A stretch of 64,000 bases of DNA from an uncultured Collinsella sp. (GCA_900544095.1 UQTV01000004.1:124001-188000); one strand, 5' to 3'. Shown: positions 42,129-52,387, counted from the stretch's first letter. Numbers and translations are program-made. The notes: generated by a model not told the origin, from the letters alone.

Positions 42129-42821
42129 ATGGTCCTTAGGATCTTTAAAATCGTCTGGCCAGTGATGCTTACCTATGTTGCAATAGGCGCGCCGTGCGGA
42201 ATGATCATGGGGCAGACGGGAATGGAGCCCTGGATGGTCTTTGCTCTGAGCAGCACGTTTGTGACGGGCAGCGGCCAGTTTATGATCTGCAACCTGTGGC
42301 TGGCGGGCGTGCCTGCAGCATCGATCGTCGCGAGCGTCGCCGCCATCTCCTCGCGCTTTGCGCTTTACTCGGCATCGATCGCACCCCATCTGGCGGGCGC
42401 CTCGAAGCGTCAGACGCTGGCTGTTGCCGCGACACTTACCGAGGAGGCATATGGCATCTCGCTTGCCAAGTTGGTTGAAGGGGAGGATTGGGGCCCGCGC
42501 GAGTCCTTTGTGCTCAACGTGATCCTTATCGCAACATGGGGCGTATCGTGTACGACGGGCGCCATCGTCGGCGCCGTTGTCGATGTTCCCACCGCTATTG
42601 CGAGTTTCGTCTGCACGTCGCTCTTTATCTGTCTACTCTTTTCGCAGCGGTTGTCGCGCGGCAACGTTGTCGCGGCGGTTTCGGGCGCGGTGTCCGTCGC
42701 CGTATGCAAGTTCTTGGGCCTCATGAATATTACCGTGCCGGCAAGCGTCGTGGTCGGCATTGCCATTGCGCTGGCGTGCGATGCTGTATTTGACGGAAGA
42801 GGTGCCCGCGATGCCCGTTAA
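42129..42821 (+). CDS. azlC: AzlC-family branched-chain amino acid exporter subunit
   Basis: The ~230-residue membrane protein has AzlC blocks (GAPCGMIMGQTGM, FVTGSGQFMICNLWLAGVPA, RFALYSASIAPHLAG, TEEAYGISL). With AzlD it exports branched-chain amino acids. I start at 42129, where GGGAG lies 4 bases upstream and the first helix begins normally; a TTG at 42060 would add 23 residues. It overlaps azlD by 11 bases. Confidence 0.9.
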   Translation: MVLRIFKIVWPVMLTYVAIGAPCGMIMGQTGMEPWMVFALSSTFVTGSGQFMICNLWLAGVPAASIVASVAAISSRFALYSASIAPHLAGASKRQTLAVAATLTEEAYGISLAKLVEGEDWGPRESFVLNVILIATWGVSCTTGAIVGAVVDVPTAIASFVCTSLFICLLFSQRLSRGNVVAAVSGAVSVAVCKFLGLMNITVPASVVVGIAIALACDAVFDGRGARDAR

Positions 42822-43134
42822 CGAGTTCTTGGTTCTGTGGCTGTCGTCGTGGGCTGCTATCGCGTTCTTTCGCATCGCGCCGGCGTTCGCCTTGCGCGGG
42901 CGGACCCTGTCGCCCCGTATTACCGAGGCCCTGGGCTATATCCCGCCCGCTGCCTTTGCCGCGCTGGTCGCCAACGACTTGGTGAGTCCCGGCGCGTTCG
43001 ACGCGGGGCTCTGGCCTGCCTTGGTTCCCTGGATTGCGGCCGCCGGCGTCGTGGTCGTGGCGGTCAAGACAAAATCGATGCTGTGGTGCTGCGTCTCGGG
43101 CATCGTACTCTATATCGTCTTGAGCCTTATATAG
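42811..43134 (+). CDS. azlD: AzlD-family branched-chain amino acid exporter small subunit
   Basis: The 107-residue, four-helix protein has the AzlD pattern (FFRIAPAFALRGRTLSPRITEALGYIPPA region and the VAVKTKSMLW segment). It partners AzlC in amino acid export. GAAGAGG lies 8 bases before the ATG at 42811, inside azlC, so translation is coupled. Confidence 0.88.
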   Translation: MPVNEFLVLWLSSWAAIAFFRIAPAFALRGRTLSPRITEALGYIPPAAFAALVANDLVSPGAFDAGLWPALVPWIAAAGVVVVAVKTKSMLWCCVSGIVLYIVLSLI

Positions 43135-43284
43135 GGGTGGCGTCGCGGGCGCCGAATCTCGTTCCATCCCAACTTGTCGAGTTTTTCACCGAGCTGGTCT
43201 ATTTCTTCTGGTACCATGGTCAAACTTTACTGTAGCAAAGCGTGACGTGGGCTTTTGTATCCCGTCAGCGGAAATGGGGGTTTC

Positions 43285-44307
43285 ATGGCACAGGAAGCAA
43301 CCACCAACGAGCAAAAGAAATTCAAGGTCCCGCGCATCCCGGGCGACATCATGATTTATCCGATGATCGTCGGTCTTTTGCTCAACACCTTCTGCCCGCA
43401 GGTTTTTGAGATCGGCGGATTCTTTACGGCTGCCTGCCGCGGTGGCTCCAATACCATTGTCGCCGCGATCCTGCTGTTTGTGGGCGCCGGCATCAGCTTT
43501 AAGTCCACGCCGGGTGCCATCAAGACCGGTATCGTCGTGCTGATCCCCAAGCTGGTCGTCGCAGCGGCTCTCGGCCTGGGCGTGGCATATTTCTTTAACG
43601 ACAACTTCCTGGGTCTGAGCTCCGTGTCTATCATCGGCGGCATCACGTTTTGCAACATGGCGCTCTATACGGGCATCATGGGCGAGTTCGGCGATGAGTC
43701 CGAGCAGGGCGCCGTCGGTATCCTGTTCTTTACGGCTGGCCCCGCCGTCACGATGATCATCCTCGGTGTTTCCGGCCTCGCCAACATTCCCATTGGCACC
43801 ATTATCGGCTCCATCTTGCCACTCGTTATTGGCATGGTTCTGGGCAACCTGTTCCCGTTTATCAAGAACCTGCTGGTTCCCGGTGCCAATCCCGCGATTG
43901 CCGTCATCGGATTTCAGCTCGGTGCGTCCATGAGCCTGTCGAGCTTTATCACCGGCGGTATTTCCGGCATTCTGTTGGGCCTCATCACCCTCTTTATCGT
44001 TGGCCCCATCACCTTTGCCTTCGAGCGCTTGTGCGGCGGCAACGGCAAGGCCGCCGTTGCTTGCTCCACCATCGCCGGCACGGCTATGACCACGCCGGTT
44101 GCTCTTGCTGAGGTCGCGCCGCGCTATGCCGAGCTTGCGCCCACCGCGTATGCGCAGATCGCCACCGCCGTCATCATCACGGCCATCATGGCCCCGATTC
44201 TGACCGGCTGGGTCGATAAGAAGTTCTGCCACGGCGAAGAGGATCTGTCGGTCGAAGGCGTCGAGGCTATTGAGGAGGCCGTCGCGACCGACATCGACGG
44301 CGAGTAA
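43285..44307 (+). CDS. kdgT: 2-keto-3-deoxygluconate permease
   Basis: The 340-residue protein has about ten membrane helices and the KdgT sequence pattern (FKVPRIPGDIMIYPMIVGLL, FVGAGISFKSTPGAIKTG, GGITFCNMALYTGIMGEFGD, AMTTPVALAEVAP). It imports KDG, a pectin and uronate breakdown product, by cation symport. The ATG at 43285 has GGGGG upstream. No KDG kinase or aldolase is adjacent, so the pathway genes lie elsewhere. Confidence 0.92.
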   Translation: MAQEATTNEQKKFKVPRIPGDIMIYPMIVGLLLNTFCPQVFEIGGFFTAACRGGSNTIVAAILLFVGAGISFKSTPGAIKTGIVVLIPKLVVAAALGLGVAYFFNDNFLGLSSVSIIGGITFCNMALYTGIMGEFGDESEQGAVGILFFTAGPAVTMIILGVSGLANIPIGTIIGSILPLVIGMVLGNLFPFIKNLLVPGANPAIAVIGFQLGASMSLSSFITGGISGILLGLITLFIVGPITFAFERLCGGNGKAAVACSTIAGTAMTTPVALAEVAPRYAELAPTAYAQIATAVIITAIMAPILTGWVDKKFCHGEEDLSVEGVEAIEEAVATDIDGE

Positions 44308-44356
44308 TCGTCGACGCGAGTCAATCAAGCCGGCGTGTGCAATTCGCGCCGTATGG

Positions 44357-44396
44357 GCGCCCGAACGAGAGCTGTCTTGCAGTGACGTTCGGGCGC
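44357..44396 (+). terminator. Terminator after kdgT
   Basis: GCGCCCGAACG (44357-44367) pairs with CGTTCGGGCGC (44386-44396), 50 bases after the kdgT stop, followed by TCTGCTATTATTCC. Confidence 0.6.
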
Positions 44397-44496
44397 TCTG
44401 CTATTATTCCCTATACCCCTGCGGAGTAGGGGTGTTTATTGCCCAGGCACGAATCGGGCGATTCTGACCACTTGGATATTGAAGGGATGGCGTCTA

Positions 44497-45639
44497 GTGG
44501 TTAAGGCACTCAAGATCGAGATATTCCTGCTATGCATGATTGTTCTTATCGGGCTTGCCGCGCGAAGTCGCCACTCCTTGTTCTCGAGTACCCAGCAGTT
44601 ATTGTTTAGTACGCTCGGCTACACCTCTGCCGCGTACATGTTATTCGATATAATCTGGACGCTTTCGGACGGTGTGGGCGGCACGCTGGGCATTGCTGCC
44701 AACTGGATTTCCAACGCGGTTTCGTTTTCGCTCTTTGCCGCCGCGTGCCTTATTTGGTTTATCTATTCCGAGACGGTGCAGGGTTCTCGCCTTTTGACCG
44801 CGCGCTCTAGAGTGGCGCTTGTAACGCTGCCTGCGGCGCTGGTAGTCGTACTGGCGTTTTCGAGCTACTGGACGCATGCCCTGTTCTATATCGATGCGCA
44901 GGGCGCGTATCGTCGTGGTTTTGTCTATATGATCCAGCCCATCGTCAGCTACTGCTACGTTATATATACGTCCCTGCATGCGTTTATACAATCTTGCAAG
45001 GTCGAGAGCCTACAAAAGAAGGCCATCTATCAAACCTTGGCATTTTTCGCCATTCCGGCCCTGGTAGCTGGTGTCTTTCAGGTCTTTTATTCGGGTCCTT
45101 GCCTTAGTGTCGGCATCATGTTAAGTATGTTGCAGCTCTACATTGTTTGCCAGGAGCAGATGATCTCGACCGACCCGTTGACCGGTCTCAACAATCGCAA
45201 CCGCTTTGAGACCTATATGCTGTCGCTCTTCTCGAATATGGATCAGGCCGAAGATGTGTATCTGCTCATGATGGACGCTGACGGCTTTAAGCAGATTAAC
45301 GATCGCTATGGACATGTGGAGGGCGACCATGCCCTCCAGGTCGTATCTGCTACGCTCAAAGAGGTCTGCTCAGCGTCTGGTGGCTTTATCGCACGTTATG
45401 GCGGCGATGAGTTCGTGGTGCTTCAAAAGGCAGCGGCGGAGCAGGACATCATGGACCTGTGTTCGGCGATTAACGACGAGCTCGCTCGTGCCGAGGTGCC
45501 GTATGCATTGCGGATGTCCATTGGTTACGCGCGGGTCGGCGATAGTGTTGATACCTGGCAAGACTTACTTCGCGCTGCCGATGCGGAGCTCTACCGCGTC
45601 AAGGCCGAGAAAAAGAAAGCCGGCGTTCAGATACGCTAG
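44497..45639 (+). CDS. Membrane-bound diguanylate cyclase (GGDEF)
   Basis: The ~380-residue protein has six or seven membrane helices (residues about 5-225) and a C-terminal GGDEF domain with DPLTGLNNRNRF, MDADGFKQINDRYGHVEGD and the catalytic RYGGDEFVVL. It should make cyclic di-GMP from GTP. No RxxD inhibitory site is visible five residues before GGDEF. The GTG at 44497 has AAGGGA 9 bases upstream; a TTG at 44479 is possible. The membrane part probably senses an unknown external signal. Confidence 0.9.
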   Translation: MVKALKIEIFLLCMIVLIGLAARSRHSLFSSTQQLLFSTLGYTSAAYMLFDIIWTLSDGVGGTLGIAANWISNAVSFSLFAAACLIWFIYSETVQGSRLLTARSRVALVTLPAALVVVLAFSSYWTHALFYIDAQGAYRRGFVYMIQPIVSYCYVIYTSLHAFIQSCKVESLQKKAIYQTLAFFAIPALVAGVFQVFYSGPCLSVGIMLSMLQLYIVCQEQMISTDPLTGLNNRNRFETYMLSLFSNMDQAEDVYLLMMDADGFKQINDRYGHVEGDHALQVVSATLKEVCSASGGFIARYGGDEFVVLQKAAAEQDIMDLCSAINDELARAEVPYALRMSIGYARVGDSVDTWQDLLRAADAELYRVKAEKKKAGVQIR

Positions 45640-45737
45640 AAAAAGGGGCGCACGCTTGCGTGCGTGGCGGCCCTCAGCTCACCGATGTACTCCAATAAGC
45701 TAAAGTGTGCGAACAACCTCTCAAAAAAGTGAGCTCG

Positions 45738-46673
45738 CTAGGCCTTTTTGGGTTTGTTGACGATGATGATGCCGCCGCAGACCAACAGCAGGGCAACGAT
45801 GACGGTAACGGGGCTCGTGCCAGCGCCCTCGCCGAGCAGCAGCGCGCTCAGCAGCACGCCAAAGACTGGGTTCATAAAGCCAAAGACCGAAACGCGGCTT
45901 ACGGGGTTGACGGCAAGCAGGCGCGACCACAGCGAGTACGCGACCGCGGAGATAAGCGCCATGTAGATGATGAGCGCGATGGCGGGGGCAATCGCTGTGG
46001 GGGAGAGCGTGCCGCCCATCAAAAAGCCGATGGCGGTGAGGACCAGGCCGCCGACCAAGAACTGCCACCCGGCAAGCAAGACGCCGTCGTGCTCGCGCGA
46101 GAAGATGCCGATCAGGCAGGTCGAAAGGGCACCCGCGACGGTGGAGGCCAGGATAAAGCCCTCGCCGTCGAGCGTAAAGCCAAAGGTACCGTCCGCGCCC
46201 GAAAGGTTGACGAGCGCGACGCCGGCAAAGCCCAGTACGCAGCCGAGCACCTTGGCCGCATCGAGCTTTTCGGTGTGAAACGCCAGGGCGGCAAAGAGGA
46301 TGGCCAAGAAGTTGGCGCTGGCCTCGATGATGGAGCTCGACATGGCGCTGGCGCGCGAGAGTCCCAGGTAGAAAAAGAAGTACTGCCCGATAGTCTGGAA
46401 GAGCGACAACGTGAGGATAGACTTGATATCGCGCGCTTGCGGAACGAGCGGGCGGCGCTGGGCCACGCTCATGCCGACAATGACCAGCATGCCGGCAAGG
46501 GTGAAGCGCAGACCCGCGAAGAGCAGCTGCGAGGCGCTGTCGTGCGCGGGAATGCCAAAGAGGCCGTAGCCGATCTTGATGCAGGGAAAAGCCGACCCCC
46601 AGAGCGCGCAGCAGACGAGGCAGCCCAGGATGAGCCCGGGCAGGGTGGCGAGATACGGCTTGCGGCTTTCCAT
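45738..46673 (-). CDS. EamA/DMT-family transporter
   Basis: The 311-residue protein has ten membrane helices in two EamA repeats (LVCCALWGSAFPCIKIGYGL, ASAMSSSIIEASANFLAILF, YSLWSRLLAVNPVSRVSVFG, FMNPVFGVLLSALLLGE). It probably exports amino acids or other metabolites. The ATG at 46673 has AGGAAGGA upstream. It is downstream of purL but separated from it by a strong terminator. Confidence 0.9.
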   Translation of the reverse strand: MESRKPYLATLPGLILGCLVCCALWGSAFPCIKIGYGLFGIPAHDSASQLLFAGLRFTLAGMLVIVGMSVAQRRPLVPQARDIKSILTLSLFQTIGQYFFFYLGLSRASAMSSSIIEASANFLAILFAALAFHTEKLDAAKVLGCVLGFAGVALVNLSGADGTFGFTLDGEGFILASTVAGALSTCLIGIFSREHDGVLLAGWQFLVGGLVLTAIGFLMGGTLSPTAIAPAIALIIYMALISAVAYSLWSRLLAVNPVSRVSVFGFMNPVFGVLLSALLLGEGAGTSPVTVIVALLLVCGGIIIVNKPKKA

Positions 46674-46697
46674 GATGTCCTTCCTGTATGCGCGAAG

Positions 46698-46737
46698 CAA
46701 AAAAGAACCCGCCACCGGGCGTGCCGGTGGCGGGTGT
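46698..46737 (-). terminator. Terminator of purL
   Basis: On the minus strand ACCCGCCACCGG pairs with CCGGTGGCGGGT (46707-46735), followed by TTCTTTTTT, about 35 bases after the purL stop codon. Confidence 0.9.
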
Positions 46738-46772
46738 TGTTACCCGAGGGGATTGTACCCGATGGGATAGCT

Positions 46773-49700
46773 TTAAGCGAAGTAGGCCACGCCGCTCTCA
46801 AAGATCGGCATGAACTTATCGCCGGGGACATGCTCGGGCACGTTGCGGTACAGGTTGTCGCCGCGGCGCTCGGCATGACCCATCTTGCCCAAGACGCGGC
46901 CGTCGGGGCTCGTGATGCCCTCGATGGCGAGTGCGGAGCCGTTGGGGTTGACGGAAAGGTCCATGCTCGGCTTGCCGTCCTCGCCCACGTACTGCGTGGC
47001 GACCTGGCCGTTGGCGATGAGCTGGGCGAGCACCTCGTCGTTGGCGACAAAGCGGCCCTCGCCGTGGCTGATGGCGACGGTGTAGGGGTCGTCGAGGCTG
47101 CACTGCGACAGCCACGGGGACAGGTTGGACGAGATGCGGGTGCGCACCAGGCGGCTCTGATGGCGACCGATGGTGTTGAACGTCAGCGTGGGTGCATCCG
47201 GCGTGGCGTCGACGATGTCACCGTAGGGCACCAGGCCGAGCTTGATCAGGGCCTGGAAGCCGTTGCAGATGCCCAGCATCAGGCCGTCACGGGCCTTGAG
47301 CAGGTCGCGGACTGCCTCGGTGACCTCAGGAGCGCGGAAGAACGCCGTGATGAACTTGGCGGAGCCGTCGGGCTCGTCACCGCCCGAGAAGCCGCCGGGG
47401 ATCATGACAATCTGGCTTGCACGGATGCGGCGGGCAAGCTCGTGGGTGCTCTCGGCGACGGCCTCGGGCGTGAGGTTGTTGATCACGAAGGTGTCGGCCT
47501 CGGCACCGGCTGCGCGGAAGGCACGGGCGCTATCGTACTCGCAGTTGTTGCCGGGGAACACGGGGATAACCACGCGCGGGCGGGCGATTTTGGCGCCGCC
47601 GTACACGTGGATGTCCTTGGCGCGGAAGTCGATGGTCTCGACCTCGGGGGTCTCGCCGGCGCTGCGGTAGGCGAAGACGCCCTCGATGCCGCTCTCCCAG
47701 GCCTCCTGGAGCTCGGAGAGCTCGATGACCTCGGAGCCGGTGTCGATGACATAGCCCTCGACGGTGGTACCCAGGGGCTCCACGACAACGCCGTCGGCGA
47801 CCTCGGGCAGCTCGGCGTCCTCGGCGAGCTCGACGATAAAGCTGCCGTAGAGCGGGGTGAAGAGGCTCTCCACGTCCACGTCCTCGGCAAGTTCGATGCC
47901 AATCTGGTTGCCGACACACATCTTAAAGAGGCTCTCGGCGCCGCAGCCGTAGCCGGGCGTAGAGACGGCCAGGGCGTCACCGGTGGCGGTGAGCGCCTCG
48001 ACGGCGTCAAACGCGGCGAGCAGCTGCTGGGCGTCGGGGCGGTAGTCCTCGCCATAGGTGGCGGGGGTGATGCGGACGACGCGGTGCGTGAGGCCCTTGA
48101 ACTCGGGCGAGACGGCGCGGGCCGCCTTGCCCACGGCGACAGCGAAGCTGATCAGGGTCGGAGGAACGTTGAGCTCGCCGGCTTCGTCCTCAAAAGAGCC
48201 GCTCATGGAGTCCTTGCCGCCGATGGCGCCGGCACCCAGGTCGACCTGGGCCATAAGGGCGCCCAGGACGGCTGCCATGGGCTTGCCCCAACGCTCGGCC
48301 TCGGTACGCAGGCGCTCGAAGTACTCCTGGAAGGAGAGGTAGGCGCGCTTGTGCTCAAAGCCGGCGGCCACGAGCTTGGCGATGGACTCGACCACGGATA
48401 GGTAGGCGCCGGCAAACTGGTCGGCCTCCATCAGGTAGGGGTTGAAGCCCCATGCCATGGCGCTTGCCGTGGTGGTCTCGCCGTCCACGGGGAACTTGGC
48501 GACCATGGCAGAGCTCGGAGTGAGCTGCGTCTTGCCGCCAAAGGGCATGAGCACGGTCGCGGCACCGATGGTGGAGTCGAAGCGCTCGGAAAGGCCCTTG
48601 TTGGAGGCGACGTTGAGGTCGGTGACGAGCGAGGTCATGCGCTCGGCAAGCGTGGTGCCGGCCCAGCTGGGCTGCCACACGCTGCGGGCGCAGACGTGGG
48701 CGACCTGGTGCTTGGGCGCACCGTTGGAATTGAGGAACTCGCGGGACAGATCGACGATGGCGACGCCGTTCCAGGCCATGCGCATGCGCGGCTCGGCGGT
48801 AACCTCGGCGATGACGGTTGCCTCCAGGTTCTCCTCGGCGGCGTAGCCCATGAACTCCTCGACGTCACCGTCGGCGACGGCGCAGGCCATGCGCTCCTGG
48901 GACTCGGAAATGGCGAGCTCGGTGCCGTCCAAGCCGTCGTACTTCTTGGTCACGGTATCAAGGTCGACATACAGGCCGTCGGCAAGCTCGCCCACGGCGA
49001 CCGAGACACCGCCGGCGCCAAAGTCGTTGCAGCGCTTGATCAGACGGCAGGCATCGCCGCGGCGGAACAGACGCTGCAGTTTGCGCTCGACCGGGGCGTT
49101 GCCCTTCTGGACTTCGGCACCCGAGGTCTCGATGGACTCGGTGTTCTGGGTCTTGGAGGAGCCGGTGGCGCCACCGATGCCGTCACGGCCGGTGCGGCCA
49201 CCCAGCAGGATGATCTTGTCGGTGGGGGCGGGGCACTCGCGACGAACGTGGTTTGCCGGGGTGGCGCCCACGACGGCGCCGACCTCCATGCGCTTGGCCA
49301 CGTAACCGGGGTGATAGAGCTCGTTGACCTGGCCGGTGGCAAGGCCAATCTGGTTGCCGTAGCTGGAGTAGCCGGCGGCAGCGGTGGTTACGAGCTTGCG
49401 CTGCGGCAACTTGCCCTCGAGCGTCTCGGAAACCGGGACGGTGGGGTCGCCGGCGCCGGTGACACGCATGGCCTGGTACACATAGCTGCGGCCCGAGAGC
49501 GGGTCGCGGATGGCGCCGCCCACGCAGGTGGCGGCACCGCCGAAGGGCTCGATCTCGGTCGGGTGGTTATGGGTCTCGTTCTTAAAGAGGAACAGCCAGT
49601 CCTGGTCCTCGCCGTCGACATCGACCTTCACCTTGACGGTGCAGGCGTTGATCTCCTCGGATTCGTCGACATCGGTCATGACGCCGGTCTTCTTGAGGTA

Positions 49701-50519
49701 CTTGGCGCCGATGGTGCCCATGTCCATGAGGCAGACGGGCTTGGCGTCGCGACCGAGCTCGTGGCGCATCTCCATGTAGCGGTCGAAGGCCTGCTGCACC
49801 ACGGCGTCGTCGATCGTCACGTCATCTAGGACGGTGCCGAAGGTGGTGTGGCGGCAGTGGTCGGACCAGTAGGTGTCGATCACGCGGATCTCGGTGATGG
49901 TGGGGTCGCGGTCCTCATCGCGGAAGTACTGCTGGCAGAAGGCGATGTCCGCCTCGTCCATAGCAAGACCGCGATCGGCGATGAAGACGGCAAGGCCGGC
50001 CTCATCGAGCTCGCGGAAGCCGTCGAGCACTTCGACGGGCTGGGGCTCGGGGGTCTCCATGTACAGCGTCTCGGGCAAGTCGAGCGAGGCGATGCGCGCC
50101 TCGACGGGGTTCACCACGTAGTGCTTGATGGCCTTGATGGCGGCTTCGTCCAGAGCGCCCGAGATCATATAGACCTTGGCGGAGCGCACGGCGGGGCGCT
50201 CGCCCTGGCTGATGAGCTGCACGCACTCGCTGGCGGAGTCGGCGCGCTGGTCAAACTGGCCAGGCAGGAATTCGACGGCAAAGACGGCGCCATCGCTTGC
50301 GGGGAGCTCGTCGTAGGTCACATCGACCTGGGGCTCGCTAAAGACGGTCGGCACGCAGGAGCGGAAAAGCTCCTCGTCGATGCCCTCGACGTCGTAGCGG
50401 TTGATGATCCTCAGGGCCTCGATGCCCTTGATGCCGAGAATCTCGGTCAGCTCGCCCTTGAGCTGCTGAGCCTCGACGTCGAACCCGGGTTTCTTCTCCA
50501 CGTAGATACGAGAGACCAT
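46773..50519 (-). CDS. purL: Phosphoribosylformylglycinamidine synthase, single-chain
   Basis: The 1248-residue enzyme catalyses the fourth step of purine synthesis, FGAR + Gln + ATP to FGAM. It opens with RIYVEKKPGFDVEAQQLKGE, the start typical of the clostridial-type large PurL. The synthase core has DTYWSDHCRHTTF, FKNETHNHPTEIEPFGGAAT and GGRTGRDGIGGAT. The C-terminal glutaminase has VVIPVFPGNNCEYD, IPGGFSGGDEPDG and the catalytic Cys in LGICNGFQAL. It is monocistronic with its own terminator. Length matches the family. Confidence 0.97.
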   Translation of the reverse strand: MVSRIYVEKKPGFDVEAQQLKGELTEILGIKGIEALRIINRYDVEGIDEELFRSCVPTVFSEPQVDVTYDELPASDGAVFAVEFLPGQFDQRADSASECVQLISQGERPAVRSAKVYMISGALDEAAIKAIKHYVVNPVEARIASLDLPETLYMETPEPQPVEVLDGFRELDEAGLAVFIADRGLAMDEADIAFCQQYFRDEDRDPTITEIRVIDTYWSDHCRHTTFGTVLDDVTIDDAVVQQAFDRYMEMRHELGRDAKPVCLMDMGTIGAKYLKKTGVMTDVDESEEINACTVKVKVDVDGEDQDWLFLFKNETHNHPTEIEPFGGAATCVGGAIRDPLSGRSYVYQAMRVTGAGDPTVPVSETLEGKLPQRKLVTTAAAGYSSYGNQIGLATGQVNELYHPGYVAKRMEVGAVVGATPANHVRRECPAPTDKIILLGGRTGRDGIGGATGSSKTQNTESIETSGAEVQKGNAPVERKLQRLFRRGDACRLIKRCNDFGAGGVSVAVGELADGLYVDLDTVTKKYDGLDGTELAISESQERMACAVADGDVEEFMGYAAEENLEATVIAEVTAEPRMRMAWNGVAIVDLSREFLNSNGAPKHQVAHVCARSVWQPSWAGTTLAERMTSLVTDLNVASNKGLSERFDSTIGAATVLMPFGGKTQLTPSSAMVAKFPVDGETTTASAMAWGFNPYLMEADQFAGAYLSVVESIAKLVAAGFEHKRAYLSFQEYFERLRTEAERWGKPMAAVLGALMAQVDLGAGAIGGKDSMSGSFEDEAGELNVPPTLISFAVAVGKAARAVSPEFKGLTHRVVRITPATYGEDYRPDAQQLLAAFDAVEALTATGDALAVSTPGYGCGAESLFKMCVGNQIGIELAEDVDVESLFTPLYGSFIVELAEDAELPEVADGVVVEPLGTTVEGYVIDTGSEVIELSELQEAWESGIEGVFAYRSAGETPEVETIDFRAKDIHVYGGAKIARPRVVIPVFPGNNCEYDSARAFRAAGAEADTFVINNLTPEAVAESTHELARRIRASQIVMIPGGFSGGDEPDGSAKFITAFFRAPEVTEAVRDLLKARDGLMLGICNGFQALIKLGLVPYGDIVDATPDAPTLTFNTIGRHQSRLVRTRISSNLSPWLSQCSLDDPYTVAISHGEGRFVANDEVLAQLIANGQVATQYVGEDGKPSMDLSVNPNGSALAIEGITSPDGRVLGKMGHAERRGDNLYRNVPEHVPGDKFMPIFESGVAYFA

Positions 50520-50703
50520 TGGTTCCTGCCTTCCTGATCGGTTGGGCGTACGGTACGGTATGCGGCAGCGGTCGGTTTACGGGGCAAGCCTCGCGGTCGC
50601 CTTGAGCCACATGTTTGTAAACCTCACTATGATACGACAGCTCGCGGCGCGTTGAGGACGGCGAGGGTGCTACAGTGAAGCGCAAACAAGAGAAAGGCAT
50701 CAC

Positions 50704-52266
50704 ATGGCATTCGTTTCGCTCGCCATCATCGCACTCGTGGCCTTCGCAAGCCCCTTCATCGCCTCGGCGATTCCCGGAAAACCCGTTCCCGAGACCGTCT
50801 TTTTGCTCGTGCTCGGCGCGGTGCTGGGACCCCATATGCTCGGCGTCATTCATGTAGATGCCGAGGTCTCGCTTGTGTCCGAGCTCGGCCTGGCCTTTTT
50901 GTTCCTGCTTGCCGGCTTTGAGATCGACCCCAAGAGCATTACGGGCGTCGAGGGGCGCTACGGCTTGGCGACGTGGGTCGTCACGTTTGGTATCGCCTGG
51001 CTTGCCGTGCGCTTTACCCCGTGGTTCTCGGTCAGTCATTTCGACGGCATCGCCGTGACGCTTGCCCTCACTTCTACGGCGCTCGGCACGCTCGTGCCCA
51101 TCATGCGTGAGCGCTCGCTCACCGGCACGCGTGTGGGCGACTCGATTCTCGCGTATGGCACTTGGGGCGAGCTCGGTCCCGTGCTCGCCATGTCGGTGCT
51201 GCTGTCTGCTCGCACTGGCATCCAAACGCTCGTAATCCTTGGCTTGTTTGCGGTGGTTTGCGTGTTGCTGGCCGTGGTCCCAAGCCGCTCCAAGCGCGTC
51301 GGCAGCCGCTTCTTTGCGTTTGTCGAGGAGCGTGCCGATACCACGTCGCAGACCTTCGTGCGCCTGACGGTGCTCATCCTGGTCACGCTCGTGGCGTTCT
51401 CGGCCGTCTTTGATCTCGACATCGTGTTGGGTTCTTTTGCCGCCGGCTTTGTCCTGCGCTATATCATCCCCGAGGGCAACCATACGCTCGAGACCAAGCT
51501 CGACGGCCTGGCCTACGGCTTTTTGATTCCGGTGTTCTTTACCGTATCGGGCGCAAAGATCGACCTGACGGCCGTGGCGTCACGCCCCGGGCTGCTCGCG
51601 GGCTTTATCGTGGCGTTGCTTATCATTCGCGCCGTGCCCATTCTCATCTCTATGAGCATTTGTCCTGCGACGCGCGATGTGTCGGCGTATGGTCGCATTA
51701 CCGTGGCCCTGTACTGCACCACGGCCCTGCCGATCATCGTTGCCGTGACGAGCGTTGCCGTCAACGCGGGCGCGCTGTCGCAAGATATTGCGTCGGTCAT
51801 GGTTGCCGCCGGTGCCATCACGGTGTTCTTGATGCCATTGCTCGCGCAGCTCTTCTACCGCGTGGTCGATGCCGCGCCGGTCGCCGCCGTGGCAGAGGTT
51901 GCCGAGCATCCATCCGATGCGCTTGACATCCTGCGCGCCCATCACGATTTGGCGAGCCTGCTCGCACGCGAGCACGAGCTGCTGACCTCACATGGCCATG
52001 GTCGCGTATTCGAGGGCCTGCCTACGCTCGATACGATTGCCGAGCGTCTTTCCGCCGAGGCGGCGAGCGGCCACATCGATGCCCGCATCGTGGACGCGGC
52101 GCGTCTTCTTGCCGATAAGACCTATGGTGATGAGGTTGACCCGTCCAAGCTGACTCCGCGTGAGCGCCGCCGCCTGGAGCGCGCCAAGCTTGCCGTACAC
52201 GAATACCGCCGCCGCATGCTAGAGCTCTATGCGCGCGATGAAGCCCAGGACGACGACGGCAAGTAG
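50704..52266 (+). CDS. CPA2-type cation:proton antiporter
   Basis: The 520-residue protein has 12 or 13 membrane helices (residues 1-390) with the Na+/H+ exchanger pattern (LVLGAVLGPHMLG, LGLAFLFLLAGFEIDP, TSTALGTLVPIMRE, FAAGFVLRYIIPEG) and a ~120-residue cytoplasmic tail rich in Arg, Ala and Glu without a recognisable TrkA-N domain. It should exchange Na+ or K+ for protons. It is divergent from purL and ends at a strong terminator. Confidence 0.9.
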   Translation: MAFVSLAIIALVAFASPFIASAIPGKPVPETVFLLVLGAVLGPHMLGVIHVDAEVSLVSELGLAFLFLLAGFEIDPKSITGVEGRYGLATWVVTFGIAWLAVRFTPWFSVSHFDGIAVTLALTSTALGTLVPIMRERSLTGTRVGDSILAYGTWGELGPVLAMSVLLSARTGIQTLVILGLFAVVCVLLAVVPSRSKRVGSRFFAFVEERADTTSQTFVRLTVLILVTLVAFSAVFDLDIVLGSFAAGFVLRYIIPEGNHTLETKLDGLAYGFLIPVFFTVSGAKIDLTAVASRPGLLAGFIVALLIIRAVPILISMSICPATRDVSAYGRITVALYCTTALPIIVAVTSVAVNAGALSQDIASVMVAAGAITVFLMPLLAQLFYRVVDAAPVAAVAEVAEHPSDALDILRAHHDLASLLAREHELLTSHGHGRVFEGLPTLDTIAERLSAEAASGHIDARIVDAARLLADKTYGDEVDPSKLTPRERRRLERAKLAVHEYRRRMLELYARDEAQDDDGK

Positions 52267-52304
52267 CAAGGAATGTCGGGATACGGGTTCCGTCCAAATA
52301 ATAG

Positions 52305-52346
52305 AAGGCGCGCTGCCTGCGGTTGATGCGGACAGCGCGCCTTTTG
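52305..52346. terminator. Terminator between antiporter and SDR genes
   Basis: AAGGCGCGCTG (52305-52315) pairs with CAGCGCGCCTT (52333-52343), followed by TTGCG on the plus strand. It lies between convergent genes. Confidence 0.75.
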
Positions 52347-52387
52347 CGTTGAACTCTGTTGAGGTTCGAAGCCGAAACTTTCGACCT

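Noticed and set aside
45705..48401. Very long open frame on the plus strand opposite purL (and similar long frames at 1638-2900, 25400-27037 and 56502-58517)
   Set aside because: They mirror high-GC coding genes, have low-complexity His/Arg/Gly-rich translations, no ribosome binding site and no recognisable domain; they are antisense shadows.
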